NCBI GenBank assembly: GCA_030609765.1
Contig: JAUWTE010000276.1
Span: forward strand, 1 to 5,008
Reading direction: 5' to 3'
From: Acidobacteriota bacterium
Lineage (GTDB): Bacteria; Acidobacteriota; UBA890
DNA length: 5,008 nucleotides
The position numbers were made by a program, and so were the translations under genes. Under the pieces are notes generated by a model. It was not told where the DNA came from, did no database searches, and saw only the letters and a list, made by a program, of their open reading frames with translations. Numbering within the stretch: the stretch's first letter is position 1; every line of letters begins with the position of its first letter. Of this stretch, positions 1 to 5,008 are shown piece after piece.

Positions 1-131
1 CTCATCGTAGGTTCCAGTCGAGAGAACATTCGGCTCGCTCTGCGCGGCCAACGGCCACACTACAATGATCCCCCGGCACGAACCACTGACTGTCCGCTAT
101 CACGAGCGCATCCCGAACAACCACGCCGCCC
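1..131. other. Left edge, no supported gene
   Basis: I see no gene with a credible start, SD motif or recognisable product here. A plus-strand frame is open from the first base to a TGA at 238-240, but its translation has no recognisable domain and it runs straight through the palindromic repeat at 132-214, so it is probably fortuitous. A minus-strand frame open across this stretch begins inside the kinase-like gene in another frame and is rich in Arg, Ser and Pro, which is typical of a shadow frame. The stretch is best read as the intergenic space downstream of the kinase-like gene. A true gene end coming from the left cannot be excluded. Confidence 0.4.
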
Positions 132-214
132 CCAGCAGGCCGTGGTAAAAGCGAGGTGGGTCTGGGAGGGCTACGCCGCCAAGGGCGCATCACACTTTCA
201 CCACAGCCTGCCAG
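132..214 (-). repeat. 83-nt imperfect palindrome (MITE/REP-like or structured 3' end)
   Basis: Two 27-nt arms, 132-158 and 188-214, face each other across a 29-nt centre. Pairing 132 with 214 inward to 158 with 188 gives 20 Watson-Crick pairs. Of the seven other positions, five (133, 134, 141, 147, 152) are G.U pairs if the minus strand is the RNA, and only two (154/192, 156/190) are true mismatches. On the plus strand six of the seven would be mismatches. The element starts 28 nt beyond the kinase-like gene's stop codon, on the transcript side. No T-run follows, so it is not a textbook intrinsic terminator. The right arm recurs at 1356-1382. The core GCAGGCCGTGG followed by an A-rich stretch resembles terminal repeats of some insertion sequences, so a MITE is possible. 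The family is not identified. Confidence 0.75.
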
Positions 215-242
215 ACCTTCGAGGAGATGATGCGGTCTGAGC

Positions 243-1157
243 CTAGTAGAGAACGGCGCCTTCTCCACGGGTGTCGATGAGCTGCTGTATGTGCGCCACA
301 ATGGCATCGCGCCGGTCCAGAAGAGAAGAAATCTGGTACCTGGTGAGCTGGTTGCCCGTATGCTCCCTGATCGTGGCCTCATCCAACGCCCTCAGCCCCG
401 CCAGAAGATCACGCCTGCAGTAGATCACATTGTCGATAAACCTGAGCTCGAGACCCGTCTGGAAGGCCCGGGAGTGATCGATCATCCACAGCTTCCAGTC
501 CTCGTCGATGAGGATGTCGCCCCGATTTCTATCGACGTTCCCGATCAGGTCGTCGAAGACATACATCGTCTGAATCTGGCGTGTCCAAGGCATGCGTTTC
601 GGCGGCTGCATTCCGCGAGCCATGCGATCGTTTTCGGTGATGGAGCCGTAGACCCATAGCTGCAGCGATCTTTCGGTTCTCTGGTATCGGCGCAGTACGG
701 TCGGAGGCACGTTGTCGAGACCGAGCACCAGCGCGAGCTGATAGGCGACCTGTTCAAAAACGTAGTAGTCGCGCAACTCCATCGCAAAGGTCCCATCAGA
801 CATTCGCTGCCGCTTGTAGGTTTCGTCGATGTCCTTGAGGGTCGCGTGCACCTGAAGCCCGTCCAATTCAAGAAGGGCCTGGCGTGGCAGGGTCACCCCT
901 TCCGAGAGCCTCGTAGTGGACACAATCTTCGCCGACCGCAGGAACTCGAGAATTTCACCATCGACTTGAAAGGGCAGCGGTTCGCCGTCGGGGCCGGGCC
1001 AGATTCTCTGCACGGCCTGACTCGAGACGCTCTGCCCTGGAACACCCGCGACAATAGCGGGTATCAGCAAAGCCGCGAACACGAGAGCCCCGATGGAGCA
1101 GCCAAAACCGATCGATTGCGGGCGCCTGAAGGCCGTCCAAGTCCACGCTTGTCGCAT
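243..1157 (-). CDS. Membrane-anchored FAM20/HipA-like atypical kinase-fold protein
   Basis: A 304-residue protein with a short basic N-terminus, one hydrophobic segment (about 16-38; uncleaved anchor or signal peptide) and a C-terminal atypical kinase-like domain facing outside the cytoplasm. Visible motifs: Lys108 in a strand after a Gly/Pro-rich turn (nucleotide-binding Lys candidate); FEQVAYQLALVLGL with Glu135, followed by VPPTV, as in FAM20/HipA/PI3K-like bacterial proteins; catalytic loop IGNVDRNRGDILID with Asp209; and MIDHSRAF with Asp227 as the second metal ligand. The usual DRHxxN pattern is changed: His is Asn211, and the +5 Asn is Asp214. An acidic residue at that place is, from memory, also seen in secretory FAM20C. 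I chose ATG 1157 because GAGGA lies 8 nt upstream; the frame stays open to 1361, but those residues look non-coding and cross a candidate promoter. A TTG at 1178 is an alternative start. Substrate unknown; protein or small-molecule phosphorylation is inferred. Its stop is followed by the palindrome at 132-214. Confidence 0.75.
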   Translation of the reverse strand: MRQAWTWTAFRRPQSIGFGCSIGALVFAALLIPAIVAGVPGQSVSSQAVQRIWPGPDGEPLPFQVDGEILEFLRSAKIVSTTRLSEGVTLPRQALLELDGLQVHATLKDIDETYKRQRMSDGTFAMELRDYYVFEQVAYQLALVLGLDNVPPTVLRRYQRTERSLQLWVYGSITENDRMARGMQPPKRMPWTRQIQTMYVFDDLIGNVDRNRGDILIDEDWKLWMIDHSRAFQTGLELRFIDNVIYCRRDLLAGLRALDEATIREHTGNQLTRYQISSLLDRRDAIVAHIQQLIDTRGEGAVLY

Positions 1158-1168
1158 AGTTCGATTCC

Positions 1169-1195
1169 TCAGACGCAAGGCATTACTTCTCCTTT
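1169..1195 (-). promoter_or_regulatory. Strong SD with 4-codon mini-ORF ahead of the kinase-like gene
   Basis: The minus strand reads AAAGGAGAAGTAATG, a near-ideal SD 5 nt from an ATG at 1183-1181. That ATG is not in the gene's frame. It encodes Met-Pro-Cys-Val and stops at TGA 1171-1169. The TGA overlaps a second SD (GAGGA) that sits 8 nt before the gene's ATG at 1157. This arrangement could couple translation of the gene to a leader mini-ORF. Alternatively, the strong SD may serve the in-frame TTG at 1178-1176, 10 nt from GGAG, which would add seven residues to the protein. The sequence alone does not decide between the two. Confidence 0.5.
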
Positions 1196-1247
1196 CCCGC
1201 GAAATCGAGCTGACTGCATGGAATCTCGATTCGCACGGCCCGGAGCA

Positions 1248-1274
1248 CAGATATTCGGAGACTGATTCCGTCAA
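1248..1274 (-). promoter_or_regulatory. Candidate promoter for the kinase-like gene
   Basis: On the minus strand TTGACG (1274-1269) matches five of six bases of the -35 consensus. It is followed after 15 nt by TATCTG (1253-1248), a weak -10. Transcription would begin near 1240 and leave a leader of roughly 80 nt containing the mini-ORF. The spacer is shorter than the optimal 17 nt, so this is tentative. If real, it gives the kinase-like gene a promoter separate from the serine hydrolase and rules out the longer open frame as coding. Confidence 0.3.
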
Positions 1275-1355
1275 GACGCTATCGCAGAACCTCCAAGCGG
1301 ACAACGGCCATGGTGTGGAGGAGATCCGAGCGCCACGCGGAGTGCTGTTCAGACC

Positions 1356-1382
1356 CATCACACTTTCGCCACGGCCTGCTAG
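1356..1382 (-). repeat. Second copy of the 27-nt repeat, downstream of the serine hydrolase
   Basis: This stretch matches 188-214 in the same orientation with 24 of 27 bases identical; the three differences are transitions. It also matches the left arm 132-158 in inverted orientation with 21 of 27 bases. That similarity continues seven bases further into GGGTCTG (159-165 versus 1355-1349 on the minus strand). It begins 30 nt after the serine hydrolase stop, compared with 28 nt for the copy after the kinase-like gene. A full partner arm is not visible. A weak one (GGCCATGG at 1306-1313, facing CCACGGCC at 1369-1376) would make an eight-pair stem with one G.U in minus-strand RNA. It may be a decayed element or a lone half. 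Confidence 0.7.
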
Positions 1383-1412
1383 GGATCGGTCAGCTACCGG
1401 CTCCGAGTACCT

Positions 1413-3230
1413 TCACCGACTCCGCTCAGATGCGTCCTCGCGGCCGGTCACGTAGAGCCCCACCAGCCGGCTGACTTGCCCGTCGCCGTTGGTGGCAAAG
1501 CGCACGCGGAAGTAGCCGAGCCCGTCGAGACCAAAGGTGTCTGGCGTGATCGGATACAGACGATATCGTGGATTCCCCTCACGCTCGTAGTACAGCGTCC
1601 CCTGCTCATGGCTAATCCCGCGAGGACCATACTGCCCCGCGAAGCTCATGAGCGTCTCTTCGGGGATTCCGATCGGATCCTGCCGCGCCGCGACGGACTG
1701 CCGGGCCCAAGCGATACTGCTTTCCGCCGCATCGTTGTCCGGATCGAGCTCCTGCGCACGTTGGTAGCTCTCGATGGCGCGCTCCATGTGATCGGCCTGA
1801 AGGTAGGCCTCACCGAGGCTATCGAAAACATTTGCCGACGCGGGAAAGGCGTCACGATTGACTTCCAGAACGGCCACCGCCGCTTCGAGCTGCCGCTCAC
1901 CGAGCAGGAAATAGCCGAGACTGTTGACGAATTCCTCGGTCGCCGTCTCCGGAAAACCTCTTCGTAGCTCCTCGAGAGCCTGCTGCCCAGCCTCTTGGCC
2001 GTCTTCCACGTATGCTCTGCGCACGGCAGTCTGGGCCACCACATCGGGAGAGTCGTAGCGCCCGTAGTCGAGCCAGTCGAAGCTCGGGTAGCTGTCACTC
2101 AGGACAGTCGCGAGCAAGGCCTCGCCGATCGTCAAGCCAACGTCGCTATTGGCGAAGTAGACGAGCCCGATGCCAGCCTCGCGATATCCCAACACGTAGG
2201 CCTTGAAAGGACCATTGTCTCCCCAGTGCCAGAATGAGGTCTCAGCATTGCCGACCTGCAGTCCCCAACCGAGGCCCCAGAATACGGTCCCCTCGAACTC
2301 GTCGTCATCCCCCGGAGCGCTCACCTGCGGCGTGAAAATCATCTCGAAGGTCTCGTGCTCCAGCCCACGCTCTTCGATCAACGCTCCCAGGAACCTGGCA
2401 TAGTCGCTCGCTGTCGTGTGCAGTGTCGCGGCCGCGTTCGGCCGGCGCGGTTTGCCCTTCTCCTGGGGCCTACCCAGCGCGTCGTGGCCCGTCGCCGAGA
2501 GATCGTCATACTCGTCCCGCCAAACGTAGCTGCTGTGCCCCATACCGAGGAGGTCGAAAACCTCTTCCTGCATGAAGGCGTTGAGGTCTTTCCCTGTGAC
2601 CTTCTCCACCGCCCTCTGCAGAAACACGAATCCCTCACCCGAGTAACTGAACTCCGTTCCAGGGTCGAAAGCGATCTCTAAGCGATCTCCGCCCCAGTTC
2701 GGCATGCCCGTGCTGTGGCTCATCACCATTCGTGGCGTGATTTGCTCATATCGGGGCTCATGCTCGAGCCGGTCGTAGGGGTAGATTTCGGCGAGCGGAG
2801 CGTCGAGATCGAGCTCACCACGTTCTACAAGGCGCATCACCGCGTAGGCAAAAACGGGCTTGCTGAGGGACGCCGCCTCGAACACCGTGTCGTCCCGGAC
2901 GAGCTCGCCGCTCTCTGTATTGACGACCCCGAAGGCCTGGGCCCATATTGGTTGCCCGGTCCTGTAGACGGCCACTGACACGCCGGGAATGCCCGCTTCG
3001 GCAAGCACAAGGGGGACGAGATCCGCCAACTCAGTGAGGTCGGCGTCGGTGATCTCGAGGTCAACAGCTACCGCTCGTCCCTCATCTCCGGATTCAGGAA
3101 CCGCGGCGGGAACGCCGGTATTCCCATCTCCACCGCAAGCGGCGGGCAGAACCAGGAGCACGAAGAGAAGCAAGCATGCATAACCGAGAGGGAGGGCTGC
3201 TGAGCCCCACGTCACGAATCGGTCCGACAT
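1413..3230 (-). CDS. Lipoprotein serine hydrolase (beta-lactamase/PBP family) with TPR repeats and DUF3471-like tail
   Basis: A 605-residue secreted serine hydrolase. A hydrophobic signal (about 11-31) ends in LPAAC, making Cys32 the likely lipidation site; Pro at -3 is atypical for a lipobox. The PF00144-type domain spans about 65-380: SLSK gives nucleophile Ser121 and Lys124, YSG at 196-198 stands where YxN usually is, and HWG at 335-337 replaces the KTG motif. Two or more TPR-like repeats follow at about 430-515 (for example LGEAYLQADHMERAIESYQ), then a C-terminal strand-rich region (about 525-597) resembling DUF3471-type tails of such hydrolases. Such proteins act as esterases, D-amino peptidases or beta-lactam-related hydrolases; the substrate here cannot be told. 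The frame is open upstream to 3491 inside the VOC gene, but ATG 3230 places the signal peptide correctly, with AGGGA 2 nt ahead (a close, imperfect SD) and GAGG further upstream. It is probably monocistronic, with a candidate promoter at 3269-3297. Confidence 0.92.
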   Translation of the reverse strand: MSDRFVTWGSAALPLGYACLLLFVLLVLPAACGGDGNTGVPAAVPESGDEGRAVAVDLEITDADLTELADLVPLVLAEAGIPGVSVAVYRTGQPIWAQAFGVVNTESGELVRDDTVFEAASLSKPVFAYAVMRLVERGELDLDAPLAEIYPYDRLEHEPRYEQITPRMVMSHSTGMPNWGGDRLEIAFDPGTEFSYSGEGFVFLQRAVEKVTGKDLNAFMQEEVFDLLGMGHSSYVWRDEYDDLSATGHDALGRPQEKGKPRRPNAAATLHTTASDYARFLGALIEERGLEHETFEMIFTPQVSAPGDDDEFEGTVFWGLGWGLQVGNAETSFWHWGDNGPFKAYVLGYREAGIGLVYFANSDVGLTIGEALLATVLSDSYPSFDWLDYGRYDSPDVVAQTAVRRAYVEDGQEAGQQALEELRRGFPETATEEFVNSLGYFLLGERQLEAAVAVLEVNRDAFPASANVFDSLGEAYLQADHMERAIESYQRAQELDPDNDAAESSIAWARQSVAARQDPIGIPEETLMSFAGQYGPRGISHEQGTLYYEREGNPRYRLYPITPDTFGLDGLGYFRVRFATNGDGQVSRLVGLYVTGREDASERSR

Positions 3231-3268
3231 CGTCCCTGGCCTCGCTTTCTGGGGGCGCAGCCATCCGA

Positions 3269-3297
3269 AGTCTAAACCCTGGTCACAAGACGTACAA
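3269..3297 (-). promoter_or_regulatory. Candidate promoter for the serine hydrolase
   Basis: On the minus strand TTGTAC (3297-3292) is followed after 17 nt by TAGACT (3274-3269), matching three and four of six consensus bases. Transcription would start about 30 nt before the ATG at 3230. It sits in the only gap between the VOC gene and the serine hydrolase, downstream of the hairpin at 3308-3321. The match is modest, and read-through from the upstream operon is an alternative. Confidence 0.3.
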
Positions 3298-3307
3298 CGG
3301 GTGGGAA

Positions 3308-3321
3308 CCGGGCAAGCCCGG
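3308..3321 (-). terminator. Terminator-like hairpin at the end of the DUF3014-VOC operon
   Basis: CCGGGC and GCCCGG are perfectly complementary around a two-base centre, giving a compact GC-only stem one base beyond the VOC stop codon (3325-3323). The minus strand then reads TTCCCACC, with only two T residues, so it lacks the U-run of a standard intrinsic terminator. It may stabilise the 3' end, slow polymerase or be a weak terminator. Confidence 0.35.
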
Positions 3322-3322
3322 G

Positions 3323-3715
3323 CTAGGAGGCCGGCTCGAATAGCGCCGCCACCGCACCGGAGGGATCCTCGATAACGCAGTATCGCCCATGCGCCCCCAT
3401 GCCCTTCGGCTCCACGATCACCTTCCCCCCCATCTCGGCACATCGTGCCGCACTGCCATCGAGGTCCTCGACGATGATGTACATGAGCCACTGCGCCGGC
3501 AGGCCGGCATTGCTGCCGCGGGCGTGGCAGATCCCGGCGATTGCGCGGTCGCTTTCCGGTGCGGCCATGTTGAAATCGTCGTAGTCACCCATGCTCACGG
3601 GCGACGACGTCCAACCCACGACCGCTTCGTAGAACTCACGGGTCTGTTCCGCGTTATCCGTCGTGAGATCCGTCCAGACGATGGATCCAATTTCGGTGCT
3701 GTTGTCGTCGGCCAT
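3323..3715 (-). CDS. VOC superfamily (glyoxalase/bleomycin-resistance fold) protein
   Basis: A 130-residue single-module cytoplasmic protein of the vicinal oxygen chelate fold. Two beta-alpha-beta-beta-beta units are visible: IGSIVWTDLTTDNAEQTREF with FYEAVVGW (about 9-35) opens the first, and WLMYIIVEDLDGSAARCAEMGGKV (about 76-99) the second. The latter leads to VIEDPSGAVAALFEP, where Glu127 is the classical C-terminal metal ligand position. The first-strand position that is usually His in metal-binding members appears to be Trp14, so a full glyoxalase I metal site is doubtful. Family members include lyases, dioxygenases and ligand-binding or resistance proteins; no substrate can be assigned. 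The start ATG 3715 has GAGG 8 nt ahead, and that SD overlaps the stop codon of the upstream DUF3014 gene. With a 10-nt gap, the pair is very likely co-transcribed and translationally linked. Confidence 0.88.
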   Translation of the reverse strand: MADDNSTEIGSIVWTDLTTDNAEQTREFYEAVVGWTSSPVSMGDYDDFNMAAPESDRAIAGICHARGSNAGLPAQWLMYIIVEDLDGSAARCAEMGGKVIVEPKGMGAHGRYCVIEDPSGAVAALFEPAS

Positions 3716-3725
3716 AGCTTGATCC

Positions 3726-4493
3726 TCAGCGGCTAACCGCGAGCGCTACTCTCAGCTCCTGCAGCTTCGCCTGTATGGCGCCAACGTTTTCGGGTCCCAT
3801 TCTCAGCAGGTGCTTATCGACTTCGCTCAACGACTCGACATCCGGGTCCCTGTAACGATATGAGAGCACACCGCTCTCCACCTCGATGTCCCCATCGATC
3901 ACGGGTGTGGCAACGAGCTCGTCAATGGCCGCCAAGAGGGCATCGTGGAAATCGCCCTCCGGGTATCCCAGGTCGAGATAGGCCACATCCAAGAGAGGCT
4001 TGAGTTGATAGTAGAGCTGGACGGTCCCGGCTGTATTCAGGGACGTGAACGTGTCGGCGAGCACGTCGTAGCGCCGATAGCTAGCCGGATCCAGAATGAG
4101 TTGGCCATCCTTCGTAGACGCATGGAACTCACCCTCCGGTGCGAGCACGCCCAGGTGTGCGGCCGGCGTCTCGCCCGCACCGATGTTGACCACTGCCGCA
4201 ACGAATTTGCGGATCACCTCGTCGGTTGCAAGAGTCGCAGCCAAACGCGGATTCGCTGACAGCTCTTGCGCCATGAGACGCACCAAGCCGTCACTCTCGT
4301 CCAGCGGAGGCAGATTGATGCTCACCGGGCCGGGCTCCGCCTCGATCGGTGCAGCCTCGACCTCCACGAGCTCCGGCTCAGGAAGCGGCTCTGGCTCGGG
4401 TTCCGCGGGGCCACGGAAGAAGACGACGTAGACGATGATGCAAATGATCAGGACCCCGGCCAGGGCCAGGGATATGACGACGGGTCTGTCCAC
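3726..4493 (-). CDS. DUF3014 family membrane-anchored protein
   Basis: A 255-residue protein of unknown function. A membrane segment lies at about residues 5-26. It is followed by a Pro/Glu-rich linker (about 29-56, repeated EP pairs) that probably holds the domain off the membrane, then a DUF3014-like domain to the end. The domain shows landmarks I associate with the family: an SDGLVR start near 67-72, IRKFVAAVVNIGAGETP (94-110), SYRRYD (138-143), YYQLKPLLDVAYLDLGYPEGDF (161-182), SYRYRDPDVESLS (211-223) and LLRMGPENVGAIQAKL (229-244). Family function is not established; the topology suggests an envelope role with the domain in the periplasm. I prefer GTG 4493 because TGGAGA lies 7 nt upstream. 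An ATG at 4532 (no good SD) and a GTG at 4544 (GGAGG only 3 nt away) would add 13 or 17 mostly polar residues before the membrane segment. It is the first gene of an operon with the VOC gene. Confidence 0.88.
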   Translation of the reverse strand: MDRPVVISLALAGVLIICIIVYVVFFRGPAEPEPEPLPEPELVEVEAAPIEAEPGPVSINLPPLDESDGLVRLMAQELSANPRLAATLATDEVIRKFVAAVVNIGAGETPAAHLGVLAPEGEFHASTKDGQLILDPASYRRYDVLADTFTSLNTAGTVQLYYQLKPLLDVAYLDLGYPEGDFHDALLAAIDELVATPVIDGDIEVESGVLSYRYRDPDVESLSEVDKHLLRMGPENVGAIQAKLQELRVALAVSR

Positions 4494-4651
4494 GTTGATC
4501 TCTCCAGGCTCACGGTTCGTTGTGTAACCCATGGTAATGCCCACGGGCCTCCGAGTTCCAATGAGTCTTCAGATGGCCTGCCAGTTGAAGGAGATTCAGC
4601 CTCCGGCTAACGTGCCTGCGGATCGAGAACGAATGATAGGAGCTGATGCCC
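4494..4651. promoter_or_regulatory. Divergent intergenic region between DUF3014 and prdX-like genes
   Basis: These 158 nt must hold promoters for both directions. Only weak matches are visible. On the plus strand TTGAAG (4585-4590) is followed after 17 nt by TAACGT (4608-4613), about 40 nt before the prdX-like start. On the minus strand a TTGGAA (4562-4557) followed after 17 nt by ATTACC (4539-4534) is no better. A short inverted repeat, AGCC-TCC-GGCT at 4598-4608, lies inside the plus-strand candidate's spacer and -10. The SD for the DUF3014 GTG start (GGAGA, 4505-4501) and the SD for the prdX-like start (AGGAG, 4638-4642) sit at the two ends. I see no clear regulator operator. Confidence 0.35.
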
Positions 4652-5008
4652 ATGACGAACTCTGGTGAGGGGCTGTTGGCTGACGGCAGTCGGCCCGCCA
4701 CCCACGATGACCTGGTTGCACGATTCCGAGATCTCGAGATTGAAGCTCACACCGTAGAGCACCCGCCGGTGTTTACGGTCGAGGAAGCGAAAGCGCTGCG
4801 CGGCAAGCTGCCCGGCGGCCACACCAAGAACCTGTTTCTGCGCAACAAAAAGGGCGCCATGTGGCTCGTCGTGTGTTTGGAGGATCGCTCGATCGACCTG
4901 AAGGAGCTGGCTCAGCGCCTCGGAGCTGGCCGGTTCTCGTTCGGTAGCGCCGACCGCTTGATGAAGTACATGGGGGTTATCCCGGGAGCTGTCACTCCCT
5001 TCGCCGTC
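4652..5008 (+). CDS. PrdX/ProXp-type aminoacyl-tRNA deacylase (3' end cut off by window)
   Basis: The first 119 residues of a YbaK/ProX-fold trans-editing protein, related to the prolyl-tRNA synthetase insertion domain. Proteins of this family hydrolyse mischarged tRNA, typically Ala-tRNA(Pro), in the cytoplasm. Diagnostic stretches are EHPPVFTVEEAKAL (36-49), GGHTKNLFLRNKKG (55-68), whose Lys59 sits at the conserved catalytic Lys position, IDLKELAQRLGAGRFSFGSADRLM (81-104) and GVIPGAVTPFAV (108-119). Family members are about 160-180 residues long, so roughly 45-60 residues lie beyond the right edge. ATG 4652 is 9 nt from AGGAG (4638-4642). An in-frame ATG at 4646 is only 3 nt away, so 4652 is preferred. 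The N-terminal 18 residues before THDDL look like a non-conserved tail. It is transcribed divergently from the DUF3014 operon, so no functional link is implied. Confidence 0.93.
   Translation, partial: MTNSGEGLLADGSRPATHDDLVARFRDLEIEAHTVEHPPVFTVEEAKALRGKLPGGHTKNLFLRNKKGAMWLVVCLEDRSIDLKELAQRLGAGRFSFGSADRLMKYMGVIPGAVTPFAV

Noticed and set aside
132..214. Palindrome as a classical intrinsic terminator
   Set aside because: No T-run follows on the minus strand, and the arms and loop are longer than usual.
1..240. Plus-strand frame open from the window edge to TGA 238-240, possibly the end of a gene
   Set aside because: No recognisable domain, and it passes through the palindromic repeat.
1158..1361. 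N-terminal extension of the kinase-like protein back to 1361
   Set aside because: The added residues look non-coding, cross a candidate promoter, and would bury the membrane segment inside the chain; SD-supported starts lie at 1157 or 1178.
132..1382. Composite transposon bounded by the two repeat copies around the kinase-like gene
   Set aside because: No transposase is present and the two outer copies show no evident target duplication; the matching distance to each stop codon is better explained by a 3'-end element or independent MITE-like insertions.
1476..1967. Plus-strand 163-codon frame antisense to the serine hydrolase
   Set aside because: The opposite strand carries clear TPR and C-terminal domain coding; this frame has no domain and no SD context, so it is a shadow.
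3231..3491. N-terminal extension of the serine hydrolase into the VOC gene
   Set aside because: It overlaps the VOC coding frame and would displace the lipoprotein signal peptide from the N-terminus.
4096..4431. Plus-strand frame with a Gly-Ser repeat tail antisense to the DUF3014 gene
   Set aside because: The Gly-Ser run is simply the complement of the Pro/Glu linker codons.
4576..4584. GCCTGCCAG, shared with 206-214, as a third repeat copy
   Set aside because: Only nine bases match and the CACTTTC part of the repeat is absent; likely chance.

Overview
GC-rich bacterial DNA with short intergenic gaps, Shine-Dalgarno (SD) motifs before most starts and a mix of ATG and GTG starts. The families present are a lipoprotein serine hydrolase with TPR repeats and a DUF3471-like tail, a DUF3014 membrane-anchored protein, a membrane-anchored FAM20/HipA-like kinase-fold protein, a VOC-fold protein and a PrdX-type tRNA editing protein. 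This mix would fit an uncultured environmental bacterium, for example Acidobacteriota, Gemmatimonadota or a proteobacterium. The phylum cannot be fixed from this window. There are no RNA genes, CRISPR arrays, transposase genes or phage genes.

Layout. Four genes are on the minus strand and one partial gene is on the plus strand. Reading the minus strand from right to left: a DUF3014 protein (4493-3726) and a VOC protein (3715-3323) form a tight two-gene operon with a 10-nt gap. A small GC-rich hairpin follows at the VOC stop codon. Next comes a lipoprotein serine hydrolase (3230-1413) with its own candidate promoter, then a 255-nt gap, then the membrane-anchored kinase-fold protein (1157-243). 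A 158-nt divergent region (4494-4651) separates the operon from the plus-strand prdX-like gene (4652-5008), which runs off the right edge. The first 131 bases hold no gene I can support.

The most distinctive non-coding signal is a repeat. A 27-nt sequence lies about 30 nt downstream of the stop codons of both the serine hydrolase and the kinase-like gene, in the same orientation. The copy after the kinase-like gene is one arm of an 83-nt imperfect palindrome (132-214). Its arm differences are nearly all transitions that stay pairable as G.U in minus-strand RNA. This looks like a MITE/REP-like element or a structured 3' end rather than a classical terminator.

Functional picture. Three of the four minus-strand proteins are predicted to be anchored at the membrane and act outside the cytoplasm: serine hydrolase, DUF3014 protein and kinase-fold protein. 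The VOC and PrdX proteins are cytoplasmic. I see no convincing sign of a dedicated new multi-gene system. The best leads are the extracytoplasmic FAM20-like kinase with an altered metal-loop residue, its strong-SD mini-ORF leader, and the repeat pair.
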